Assembly: GCF_023898315.1 (NCBI RefSeq)
Contig: NC_064621.1
Location: forward strand, 17,730,501-17,794,500
Length of the DNA stretch: 64,000 bases
Reading direction: 5' to 3'
Origin: Schistocerca nitens
Taxonomy: Eukaryota > Arthropoda > Insecta > Orthoptera > Acrididae
The notes under the pieces are model-generated. The model saw only the letters and a list, made by a program, of their open reading frames with translations. It made no database searches and had not been told where the DNA came from. Below are positions 54,873-64,000 of this stretch, piece after piece. Made by a program: the position numbers and the translations under genes. Every line of letters starts with the position of its first letter. The stretch's first letter is position 1.

Positions 54873-55114
54873 CTGTGTCCGCAGCTCGTCGTCTTGCGGT
54901 AGCGTTCTCGCTTCCCGCGCACAGGGTCCCGGGTTCGATTCCCGGTGGGGTCAGAGAATCTCTTCTGCCGCGTGATGACGTGTGTTCATCATCTTTTTAT
55001 CATCATTGACTCGCAAGTCGCCAAAGTGGCGTCAACTAAAAGGACCTGCAACGCGGCGGCCGAACTTCCCCGCTTGGGTCGTCCCGGCCAACAATGCCAT
55101 ATGATCATTTCATT
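54873..55114 (+). mobile_element. tRNA-derived SINE (family 2)
   Basis: The head GCAGCTCGTCGTCTTGCGGT holds a box-A-like region. GGTTCGATTCCCGG is a perfect box B, followed by TGGGGTCAGAGAATCTCTTC. The tail differs from family 1 (GTCGCCAAAGTGGCGTCAAC). TTGTGGC (7 bp) may be the target duplication at 54866-54872 and 55115-55121. Confidence 0.8.
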
Positions 55115-55344
55115 TGTGGCTTATAAAGAGGTGCTCGACCGTTTCATCCAATTCGTTTAACTTCATATGCACAGTCACTGTGTTAGTTGCATTGCTTTGT
55201 TGTATTTTATAGCCTTTGAAAATGACAGAGTGTCGAAAAGCGTAAGGTGATTTTAGAAATAGTAAAAAGAGTGGTCATGACACCAGAAAAGTAGTTAACG
55301 AGCACTCTGAAACTCACGAGTAACTCCATCACCTACATGGGTAT

Positions 55345-56335
55345 ATACGTCGATACTGTGCAAATCACACTTAAGCGCCTGGGAAAGGGTTCATCGAACC
55401 GCCTTTACAATAATTCTCTATTATTTCACTCTCGAACAGCGCGCGGAAAAGAGGAACACCTGTGTCTCTCCATGCGAGATGTGATTTCCCTTATTTTATT
55501 ATTTCCCCCTATAAAAGCCGACGTCAACAGAAAATTTTCCCATTCGGAGGAAAAAGTTGGTGATTGAAACTTCATGAGAAGATTCCACAGCAACGAAAAA
55601 CGCCTTTGTTTTAATTATATCCACCCCAAATCCTGTATCATGTTAGTGTCACTCTCTCTCCTACTTCTCGATTATTAAAAATGTGATGCTCTCCTTTGAA
55701 CTTTCTCTATGTACTCAATTAATCTTATCCGGAAAGGATCCCACACAGCGCAGCAGTACTCCAAAAGAGGACGGACAAGCTTAGTATAGACAGTCTCACT
55801 AGGAGATCTGTTGCCACTTCTAACTGTTCTTCTAATAAATCGCAGTATTTGGTTCGCCTTCTCCACAACGTTTTGTATGTGTTGTTTCCAATTTACGTTG
55901 TTCCTAATTGTAATTCCTAGGTATTTAACTGAATTTACGGCATTTAGATTTGATGATTTATCGTGTTACAGTAGTTCAACGGATTTCTTTTAGCACTCAT
56001 GTGGATGACGTCACACTTTTCATGATTTAGGGTCAACTGCCAATTTTCGCTCCATACAGATATGTTTTCTAAATCATTTTGCAAATTGCTTTAACCTTCT
56101 GATGACTTTACTAGACGAGAAACGACAGCATAATCTACAAATAAGACGACTCCTCAGATTGTCTCCTAAATCAATTATACAGATAACGAACAGCACGGGC
56201 CTATAATCCTACCTTGGGGATCGCGACAAATCACTTCTCTTTCACTTGATGACTTACCATCAATTGCTGCGAACTGTGGCCTGTCTGACGAAGTGACGAA
56301 TCCAGTCACGCGTTTAAGGCTGCTGCTACTGCTTC
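55345..56335 (-). mobile_element. Jockey/CR1-type LINE fragment, minus strand
   Basis: The 3' end is near 55345 (GTGCAAATCACACTTAAGCG), with RT sequence extending to about 56335. The minus frame 55675-55866 gives KANQILRFIRRTVRSGNRSPSETVYTKLVRPLLEYCCAVWDP and EKVQRRASHF, the conserved thumb-region pattern of Jockey/CR1-like elements. Decayed PQG...GP and DLGDN words lie near 56215-56150. Parallel to the copy at 42725-43735. Confidence 0.8.
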
Positions 56336-57298
56336 TCTACTGGCAACGCAATGTTCCACATTACTTTCATATCGGCGGGCTGGCCTCTCGTCACGTTTAG
56401 TGGTCAATTCCAAAACACGAATAGCCTTGTCTGGATACTTTTGTTCAGACATAGTAATAACGAGAAGTATTATAAATGGCGTGTAGTTATAAATAGCGAA
56501 AACCAGTTTGGGCGAACCTACAAGAGAATAAAAACAAAAACTTTCCATTAAACATGATTATGCATAGGAGCCAAATAAAAACAAAAACTTTCCATTAAAC
56601 ATGATTATGCATAGGAGCCATGTGGGAGATAATTGTGAATATGGTGCTAAAGTCTGTGAAGACACTTAATTCTGAGTGGTCTTCCTTTTTTTTGTTTTCT
56701 CTTGTTGTATCACTGCAGTACGAAAAAACAGTACTTATCTTTGGAGATTCACGCGTTTGTTCTACAGCAGAATATATAACGGTGTAGTCTGTTTATTATG
56801 TTGTGCTACATATTTATTCTCAACATGTTCAAGTTTGGACGTGCAGTTCAAAAATTTCTGTAAATTTGTGTGATACTTTTTGCATTGTTTCAATTTCACG
56901 TCATTTTCTGAAATAACTTTGCTGAATGTTACGAGTATAATGATCTCCTACACGAGAGGAAGAGCGAGTGATAAATCTATAGTGAGAAAGTCAAACTGAG
57001 TATGGGCGTGAGAGAGTTCACGAGAATAAAGAGATACTGGCGGTTGGAGTTCGAATACTATATCGATTAGTATTGCCCCTAACATTGTGTGTAGAAAATA
57101 TCTGACTCGTTCAAACAGTGTACGCCTCGTCAAATGCTCCAGGCCACGTTCACAATGTAAACATGGGAAAGCCGTGATAGCGGTTTGGCTGGACTGAATT
57201 TGCTGCTTTGACGCAGGCGCCAAAAACTGATGAAATTTTTATTTTTCATCTGTAAGCTAATATGGTTTCGCACCCGTTAAGAAAGTGGAAGGGTTATA
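56336..57298. other. Unassigned DNA with a perfect 47-bp tandem repeat
   Basis: No gene recognised. It contains the duplication at 56527-56620, listed separately. Confidence 0.4.
56527..56620 (+). repeat. Perfect 47-bp tandem duplication
   Basis: The block starting AATAAAAACAAAAACTTTCC and ending ATAGGAGCCA occurs twice in a row with no difference (56527-56573 and 56574-56620). Confidence 0.95.
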
Positions 57299-57580
57299 CA
57301 AGGTGAGTCACTAACTACTGACACCTAGAATAACTCCGAAAGTATGACAGTAGCTCAAAAGTTTGTGGGACAAATATTGCATTGGACAACGGGGAGCATG
57401 ATATGATTTTTGTTGCTAGGTACGGTGGCGTCATAGATATGAGGTCAAATTTTTTTTTAATGGGATGCTGTAGTTCAGTACTTAGTTTCTGATACCGGCT
57501 ATCAAGACAAATCCAATGTGGTGTAACAGTAAGGTCTTTGAAGGTCAACGAATCTCCAAAACATGGCATGAACGGCCGTT

Positions 57581-57772
57581 AAAAAAAAAAATGGCTCTGA
57601 GCACTATGGGACTCAACTGCTGAGGGCATTAGTCCCCTAAGAACTAGTTAAAACTAACTAGCCTAAGGACATCACAAACATCCATGCCCGAGGCAGGTTT
57701 CGAACCTGCGACCGTAGCGGTCTGGCGGTTCCAGACTGCAGCGCCTTTAACCGCACGGCCACTTCGGCCGGC
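57581..57772 (-). mobile_element. Full-length SINE (family 1), minus strand
   Basis: Reverse complement starts GCCGGCCGAAGTGGCCGTGC and has box B GGTTCGAAACC and an A-rich end. The direct repeat GAACGGCCGTT (57570-57580) recurs with one mismatch at 57773-57783. Confidence 0.9.
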
Positions 57773-58084
57773 GAACGTCCGTTTACAAAAGGTGTTCGAA
57801 GTGATAACCATTGGTATCAATGCAGTGCAGCAATCTTCTTCTTACGGATTCAGCGGTATTCCTTATCACATCGGCACTTATCGAAGCACATGCTCTGACA
57901 ATTCTCTGTCGTATATCGTGCAAATAGTAAATATTCGCCGAATACGGCGTATCCATTTAACGTGCCATTGACATGTAAACACCATTCGACGGTTTCGCAA
58001 TGCAACACTAACAGGAACGATAAGACTAGTATCGTCGAATCAAGCGAATATGAATGATGTATTCCTTCGAAGAAGAAGTCGATA

Positions 58085-58990
58085 TGCTTCTCATTTATGG
58101 ACAATGCCAACGAAGTTCGGTGAGAGCTAGAAACTTATATGTTGAAAGATATACTCAACGTACTCACCCTACGTTCTACATTTAAGTATGTGTATGATAA
58201 ATTGAGAGAAACTGGATCTTTATAACATTGGAAACATATCCGGTAAAGGAAAGTTACTAACGAGGAAACGGAAATTGGTACTCTTGCCACTGTGGTTCGA
58301 GATCCTTGCGTTAGTTCGTGTCAAATCGCAATGGTATCTGGCATGAGCCAGTGTTGTTCGTGTTGTGCATCGCCATACATATCATCCTTACCATATCAGT
58401 CTGCACCAAGAATTAACTGGAACGAATTGTTTGCGTCACATTGAATTCTATTCTGTCGATGGGCTCAACTCCAGATTCAGAGGGATGACTCATTTATTAA
58501 TTTGATTTTATTTACTGACGAGGCTACATTCACTAACTAAGGAAATGTTAATTTGCATAACATGTTCTATTGAGCAAATGAAAATCCATGTTGGCTGCGG
58601 TAAGTTGCACACCAAAAACCGTGGTCAGTGAGTGTGTAGTGTGGGATTCTTGAAGACAGAATTATAGGCCCCTATTTCATCGAAGGAAATCTTGCTGGAA
58701 GGAGGTATACCACATTCCTGCAAGAAACATTAGGTCTGTTATTGGGAGTAATAACATTAGGAACAAGGAACAGAATGTGGTATCAAGACAATGGGTGTCC
58801 GGCACATTTTTCGCTGATGGCTATAAATGAGTTGTAGAGTCAATTCCCATATCGCTGGATTGGACGCGGAGGAGATGTGTCGTGGCCGGCTCGTTCGCCA
58901 AACTTGACGTCTCTTTATTTTTCTTGTGGGCATTCGTAAAAGACATTGTTTATAAAGTCATTCCAACTACACCTGAAGATATGTGAGGGA
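58085..58990 (+). pseudogene. Mariner transposase relic (DD41D-like)
   Basis: Readable only in pieces. An N-terminal stretch runs from about 58085 (MLLIYGQCQRSSVRARNLY). A first-Asp region appears near 58510 (LLTRLH / FTDEATFTN in neighbouring frames). Then NMWYQDNGCPAHFSLMAINEL with the second Asp lies near 58775-58830, followed by RWIGRGGDVSWPARSPNLTSLYFFLWAFVKDIVYK. The last acid of the triad appears as Tyr (SLYFF for xLDFF). About 42 residues separate the two positions, hence the DD41D label. Many stops. Confidence 0.7.
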
Positions 58991-59394
58991 GAACTGTCAC
59001 AGCAAGTGTTTCGGTAAGTGCCGATGTGATAAGGAAAACCCCTCGGTTCGTGATAGTAAGATTGCAACACCGTATTGATGCCAGTGGTCTTCTCTTCGAC
59101 CACCTTCTGTTCATGCCACCTTTGTGAGCGTTCACCTTCAAAGACCTAACTGTTACATATCATTAAATTCATCTCGATAGCCGCTATTGGAAAATAATTA
59201 CCAAACTATAGCATGACATTAAAAAAAATTGAACAAACAAAAGTTGACCTGCATATCTCTGAAGCAACCCGACGTATTAACAAAAAGCCAACGTCATATT
59301 ATGACCCCCGTTTTCCCATGCAACTTTTGTCCGACAAACTTTTCAGCTCCTATCACACTGTCGGAGCTATTCTTGGCGGCAATAGTTAGTGACT

Positions 59395-59869
59395 GTGGAA
59401 ACAGTCAACAGATATCAGTTGAAACATGAAATTAAGTCGCTGGTATAGATGTTTGTGGATGTAACGGACAAAATGCATTTTTATACTCTGGGACATGACG
59501 TGATTGTCCACATTTTAAAAACTGTAAACCTGGGAGTATACATTGTATGATGTGCAGGAAACAGTATATTATTCTACATAAGAACGTTAATTAAAGACAA
59601 TTCCAGTTGCTTCTGACCAACCTACATCCAGCGGGAAGAGGCGTTGGAATACTTTCGTCACCAAATAGATTACGCACACGACAAGACGACGCAGCGGCTA
59701 TCCTTTACTGCTAACTGATCCCCCGCAACTTCGACACTAAAGCCTAGCTGCTAACGGCCTGATCCATCACACACGTGTCGGCAACATTGTAATTCCTCGT
59801 CACCATAAACTTTTCCCTCTACATAGACTCTGAAAGCAATAGAGGTAATTTTTAATGTTATATTATTTT
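59395..59869. other. Unassigned DNA
   Basis: Nothing recognised. Confidence 0.4.
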
Positions 59870-60052
59870 CAGAATGAGATTTTCACTCTGCAGCGGAGTG
59901 TGCGCTGATATGAAACTTCATGGCAGACTAAAACTGTGTACCGGGCCGAGACTCGAACTCAGGACCTTTGCCCTTCGCGGCACACAGTTTTTATCTGCCA
60001 GGAAGTTTGATATCAGCGCACACTCCGCTGCAGAGTGAAAATCTCATTCTGG
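59870..60052. mobile_element. 183-bp foldback repeat with tRNA-like core
   Basis: The ends CAGAATGAGATTTTCACTCT and their mirror at 60033-60052 belong to arms of about 70 bases each. The core carries, on the minus strand, a box-B-like GAGTTCGAGTCTC. Unlike the 15270 element, the tRNA-like part lies between the arms. Confidence 0.85.
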
Positions 60053-60360
60053 AAACATCCCCCCAGGCTGTGGCTAAGCCATGTCTCCGCAATATCCTTT
60101 CTTTGAGGAGTGCTAGTTCTGCAAGGTTCGCAGGAGAGCTTCTATAATGTTTGGAAGGTAGGAGACGAGGTACTGGCAGAAGTAAAGCTCTGAGGACGGA
60201 GCGTGAGTCGTGCTTGGGTAGCTCAGTTGGTACGGTAGCTCAGCGTGTTCGATGAGAGGGTAACCTGCCCTCTGTAATAAAAAAAACTGAGTTAATCGAT
60301 CAACAACGAACTTAAACGGTTGTTTTACGACGTCCGCCCCGAGCAGACACAATGAACGAA
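60053..60360. repeat. Composite repeat with tRNA-like TAGCTCAG words
   Basis: The sequence after the foldback (CCCCCAGGCTGTGGCTAAGC...) belongs, in my memory, to the same dispersed locust repeat. At 60218-60250 GGGTAGCTCAGTTGGTAC is followed at once by GGTAGCTCAGCGTGTTCG, two tRNA D-arm-like words in a row. It looks like one tRNA-derived repeat inserted into another. Confidence 0.6.
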
Positions 60361-60659
60361 AGTTTTATATCATTTTATATCATTTTAATTGAGTTCATCG
60401 ATACGTTTTGCTTTCCAATAAATTTTATTCCGGAATGACATAATTCAGGTACCCACGTACACATTGTTATTATATCAATTTCCGTAGTTATTTACTCATT
60501 TATATAGTTGTGTACTTAGTTTTGATTGTTATTTTGTGTGTTTTGGGGAGTTGTAATGCAACATACGTGTGTTCAGTAATATTGTTGGAGAAGATTACTT
60601 GCTTGTATTTTGTGAAATGTGTGCAAGCTATGGCATCTGAATGTTCTAAGATGACAGGC
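60361..60659. other. Unassigned DNA
   Basis: AT-rich. The plus frame 60510-60707 has a hydrophobic start but no recognisable family. Confidence 0.4.
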
Positions 60660-60673
60660 AGTTACGGTTATGT

Positions 60674-60785
60674 AAGCGTAGGCTTCCGCGGCCCTGATGA
60701 AGGCTAGCTGCAACGCTGGCCGAAACGTTGGCGCATTTTAAATTATGACGATGCGGTCTGATACCCTGAAGAATTTTATTGAAGG
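60674..60785 (+). mobile_element. 112-bp retro-insert with 14-bp target duplication
   Basis: AGTTACGGTTATGT occurs at 60660-60673 and 60786-60799. The insert contains GCCCTGATGAAGGCTAGCTG, CTGGCCGAAACGTTGGC and ends GAAGAATTTTATTGAAGG. The 'GATGAAGG...CCGAAACGTT' sentence is typical of the termini of Penelope-like or related retroelements, so this is probably a 5'-truncated end of one. Confidence 0.85.
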
Positions 60786-60799
60786 AGTTACGGTTATGT

Positions 60800-62277
60800 T
60801 CTGGAACTTGTCAAATTGCAATATTCGCAATGTCGTGGGTGAGCTTCCTCATTCTTTCAGTTACTTGCGGCCAATATTATGATTTGTCTGAGTTATTATA
60901 TAAAGGCATTCTAATGGATTTCGCAATTTTATTTTTTTAATGTTTTGTTTACAAATTGAGAAAGCGCCTCTTACAGTAACATTGATAACGAAATGGATTT
61001 TTTCAGCTCTCTTGTGATTAAATGATACTTTATTATCCTCCTGAATTAAATATTTAGGCATGCTTACGGCCAAAATTAGATACTTAAAGTTGCAAATAGA
61101 ATTCTACAGACAGACTCCAACTACGAGTACTTTTGTCCTGTAAATTAAAAAATAACAATTTGTCTCTTAACAAAACTTGCACATAAGTTTCATTTATAGC
61201 CTCTTTCGTCACAGGCTGCGACTGACTTTTGTATGAAATACCTTTCTAGATAGTATAAATGTTTCTAAGTGTAAAGTTTTAGCAGCGGATGTTTACAATT
61301 AAAGTGCAGCTACTCACCTAAGTCCAGTATAAGCTAAAATTATCTTGTAGCAGCGAAGCTTTGTAGATATTGTAAGGCGTTAATGCGGAGCCTATTTACG
61401 ATGGAAAAAGTAGTTCCTGTTTTGGTCACCAAGTGCAAATATGGCGCTGTAGAACATCTCGCCGACGTTTCTAATGCTCATATTGAACAAATTGTGTAAG
61501 TGGCAGATATTAATAAAATTAACATTACCCCTTTCTCACTTGTTTGAATTTTTCTGCCCATGTCCCGTTCCGAATTATACGAGGAAACGTTTCAACAAGT
61601 ATATTTGCATTCCAGCTTGAATCGATTCTGCATTAATGCATTAGAATATTTAGGTAGTTTCGCTACCATACGATGGTTAAAGCGTACGCTGGACCTCTGT
61701 GAGTAGCTGCACTCTTGTACAATCACCTGGGAAAGAAAGAAAATAGAGAACATCATGAAGTTTTCAGGTGGTGGTTTTCTATTTCCAGTAGGTGAAAACC
61801 GCGACCTGAGGCGGCTCTGACGTCACAGTGTGTTTACCATGAGCAGCGCTGCACTTGCGAGACAGCGCCAATGGCAGCGCGGGAGCACTAGTGGTTGGGG
61901 GCGGTTGGGGGGGGGGTGGAGGTGGAGGTGGAGGCAAAGGGCAGGCGTGACGCGCGGCCTGCTAAATGATTCAGCCGGGCATTGATTCCGGACCGCCAGT
62001 TAGCGCTGTTGCCACCACGCCCCGGGGAACCACCCGTCCAAGTTCGGGGAGCGCCGGCACCGAGGCGGACAGGATCAGAGAGACGCATAACTTGCTGCAA
62101 ACACCTCAGTCTCGGTGCCCGTTTCTTGCATTTAATCTACCAAACTGTCGTAGGATTTCTTTTTCTTTCCCGCCCTCTAGTAATGTTTGAGACTGCCAGT
62201 GCGTCTTTCATCTTGACAGCCTCAGGAGGCTTCACGCCAGCGTCGTGTAACACCGCCTCTGGCCTTGACGCTGGGCT
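60800..62277. other. Unassigned DNA, GC-rich from 61790
   Basis: AT-rich to 61780. From about 61790 to 62080 it is GC-rich, with a perfect TGACGTCA (CRE-type) word at about 61819-61826 and a GGTGGAGGTGGAGGTGGAGG-type run near 61905-61940. It could be a promoter region; no gene is recognised. Confidence 0.35.
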
Positions 62278-62287
62278 CAGTTCGGCG

Positions 62288-62493
62288 GCCGAGCCGGATT
62301 AGCCGAGCGGTCAAACGCGCTGCAGTCATAGACTGTGCGGCTGGTCCCGGCGGAGGTTAGAGTCCTCCCTTGGGCATGGGTGTGTCTGTTTGTCCTTAGG
62401 ATAATTTGGGTTCAGTAGGGTGTAAGCTTAGGGACTGATGACCTTAGCAGTTAAGTTCCATAAGATTTCACACACATTTGAACATTTTGTTTT
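62288..62493 (+). mobile_element. tRNA-derived SINE (family 3)
   Basis: It starts GCCGAGCCGGATTAGCCGAG, has box A around TTAGCCGAGCGG and a box-B-like GGTTAGAGTCC (one mismatch), and ends CACACACATTTGAACATTTT. The direct repeat TCAGTTCGGCG lies at 62277-62287 and 62494-62504. Confidence 0.9.
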
Positions 62494-62504
62494 TCAGTTC
62501 GGCG

Positions 62505-63316
62505 AAGCGTGTCCACTGAAGCCACTCATTGATGATTAGATCCCAGACAGTTACCAACTTCCGGCGATGTTGGTCTCTTGGTTTCTCCCGGTGTTCCAAA
62601 TAGTCCCTGACATTATCTACGGCATTACGATGGCCTGGTTTACCGGGTCAGTCGGGTTCGCCAGACCAGCAATGTACGCATGCAGCTCTGTGAACACGGA
62701 TGTTGTCACCTTGATAAGCGCAGCATGTACATCATGCAGGTGTAGAGCAAGGAGAAACACTTGGTCACCTAGAACGCCGAAATAAACGTCCAAGTAAATT
62801 TTCACGGTGACCCGGATGAGTGGACCCAAGTCGCTGTACGAAAAATACCCCTAGAACATCGCAGAACAATCTACGGCTTATACTACACTGTCACGCTGTC
62901 AAACGTTCGATTGGGCCGTCAATGTACTTGTTGAATTACAGCGTTTGAAAAGAGGCAAAACAGTTGATCTGCGGGACCACACAACTCGCATCTAATCGGC
63001 TACTGTCCAATCTACGACTTTTGACCCATTTACTTATAGGATGTTCGGCTTCATGTGTCGCTGTGAAGCACGGCCATCTGCGAGGTAATCGACACCAAAT
63101 GTCTACTGTACGTAGTTCCCTTCGCAATACTCGCTCGGAAACTGACTGAGGCGGATTTGTATTCACTAATAGAAGAACTTCGTGTCAATGACACAGCATG
63201 ACGCTTGGCACTGGTCCCTTGGGATTACGATCATTTTATGATAACTGTCACTTGGTTTGGAGTGGGGCACCATTCCTTGTACACTCTTGAGATAGTCTGC
63301 ATCGATAAACACAAAT
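62505..63316. other. Unassigned DNA
   Basis: No gene recognised. The general look (many moderately GC-rich short frames on both strands) resembles decayed transposon sequence, but no motif supports this. Confidence 0.35.
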
Positions 63317-63333
63317 ACACACACACACACAAA

Positions 63334-63378
<45 letters not shown>
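63317..63378. repeat. (AC)n microsatellite
   Basis: About 60 bases of AC repeats with two interruptions, directly next to a SINE whose target duplication includes part of the run. Confidence 0.95.
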
Positions 63379-63381
<3 letters not shown>

Positions 63382-63384
63382 TTA

Positions 63385-63584
63385 AAAAAATGTTCAAATG
63401 TCTGTGAAATCTTATGGGACAACTGCTAAGGTCATCAGTCCCTAAGCTTACACACTACTTAACCTAAATTATCCAAAGGACAAACACATGCACCCATGCC
63501 CGAGGGAGGACTCGAACCTCCGCCGGGACCAACCGCACAGTCCATGACTGCAGCGCCGTAGACCGCTCGGCTAATCCCGCGCGG
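63385..63584 (-). mobile_element. Full-length SINE (family 3), minus strand
   Basis: Reverse complement starts GCCGCGCGGGATTAGCCGAG and has box B GGTTCGAGTCC. The direct repeat CACACACGCTTTA lies at 63372-63384 and 63585-63597. Confidence 0.9.
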
Positions 63585-63597
63585 CACACACGCTTTA

Positions 63598-64000
63598 CAC
63601 TACACTACACTACACTGCCACGACCTGTGATAGCTGTGGAAGATCACGTGAATGACTGGTCCGACTTTTACACCGTATAAAGCGCTCCAGTGCTTCGTGT
63701 GTGCTCGTCCGTTGAGTTAATTAACTTAACAGCATTCGGACCTTACAGACTTACAACGTCGGAAAATTGTCATTGTCTCATTGTCGTGGCACCTAGAAAA
63801 ATAAACGGAATAAAGATTGCAATCCGGGATCTAAGTTCAAGTTTTATGTTGTATGACCGTTATGTGGGTTGACCGTTATTAGTGGCCTAAAATAAAAATT
63901 TCCTGGAAATATTAATTTTTCAGAATAAAAATTTTGATCGGGGCTCTAGTAGACACATCTTAATCTAAATAATAACTTTCCGCAGTCCCGGGCGCCGCTC
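63598..64000. other. Unassigned DNA with short ACACT repeat
   Basis: A few copies of ACACT at about 63598-63618; otherwise nothing recognised. Confidence 0.4.

Larger units (their letters stand above)
57299..59394 (+). mobile_element. DD41D-like mariner, second copy, with nested SINE
   Basis: Left end CAAGGTGAGTCACTAACTAC after TA (57297-57298). The right end at about 59394 keeps GGCGGCAATAGTTAGTGAC but lacks the last bases. It is the same family as the element at 43748-53972 but on the plus strand. The SINE at 57581-57772 splits its left part. Confidence 0.85.

Noticed and set aside
54881..54956. tRNA gene at the GGTTCGATTCCCGG site
   Set aside because: It is the head of a SINE; I cannot form a full acceptor stem and the family tail follows.
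63166..63429. Cys/Val-rich and Thr/His-rich frames
   Set aside because: Translations of the AC microsatellite.
1..64000. CRISPR arrays, operons, ribosome binding sites, bacterial insertion sequences
   Set aside because: No spaced direct repeats, and the content is plainly that of a eukaryotic, repeat-rich genome.

Overview
The window looks like intergenic or intronic DNA from a large, repeat-rich insect genome. The best guess is an acridid grasshopper of the Schistocerca type. This rests on several tRNA-derived SINE families, foldback repeats, Tc1/mariner families and a (GATGTA)-tailed LINE that I associate from memory with locust sequence; no database was searched. There is no operon structure, no rRNA or tRNA gene, and no host protein-coding exon that I can defend. 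Nearly every recognisable open reading frame belongs to a transposable element, and most are broken.

Layout. 1-3985: mostly unassigned, with a GC-rich promoter-like patch near 1.7-2.0 kb. 3986-5459: 5'-truncated RTE-like LINE (minus). 6935-9152: Penelope-like element (PLE) remnant with long inverted arms, one arm split by a LINE insertion with target-site duplications (TSDs). 9838-11575: mariner-superfamily transposon split by a SINE. 11650-12115: Tc1 relic with a 133-bp tandem duplication. 13260-14280: old LINE; 14334-14528: SINE. 15270-16228 and 19578-19906: foldback elements carrying tRNA-like sequence in their arms. 20144-27665: three Tc1 elements, a further transposase relic and a LINE 3' end. 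29098-30853: SINE cluster and inverted mariner fragments. 32749-36135: three Tc1 elements. 36206-40882: two Penelope-like units in head-to-tail tandem (minus), with YVDD reverse transcriptase and GIY-YIG endonuclease. 42725-43735: LINE fragment. 43748-53972: a DD41D-like mariner that contains a 7.7-kb Ty3/gypsy LTR retrotransposon and, separately, a LINE. 54060-56335: Tc1 relic, SINE and LINE. 57299-59394: second copy of the same mariner family with a nested SINE. 59870-63584: foldback repeat, short retro-insert and two SINEs.

How the parts relate. The elements parasitise each other. SINEs carry no protein and presumably depend on LINE machinery; several have 10-15 bp TSDs. The LTR element keeps Gag and protease but has lost reverse transcriptase, RNase H and integrase, so any recent mobility would have needed an intact relative. 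The two PLE units share the same amber codon between their RT and endonuclease parts. The order of events can be read from the nesting: mariner first, then the LTR element and LINE into it; PLE first, then LINE into its arm; mariner first, then SINE.

I found no clearly new biological system. The most interesting leads are foldback repeats with tRNA-like sequence in or between their arms, a G-TTA-AAC slippery heptamer at the gag stop of the LTR element, the shared amber in the tandem PLE, and a nearly undamaged mariner with unusually wide spacing between its second and third catalytic acids.
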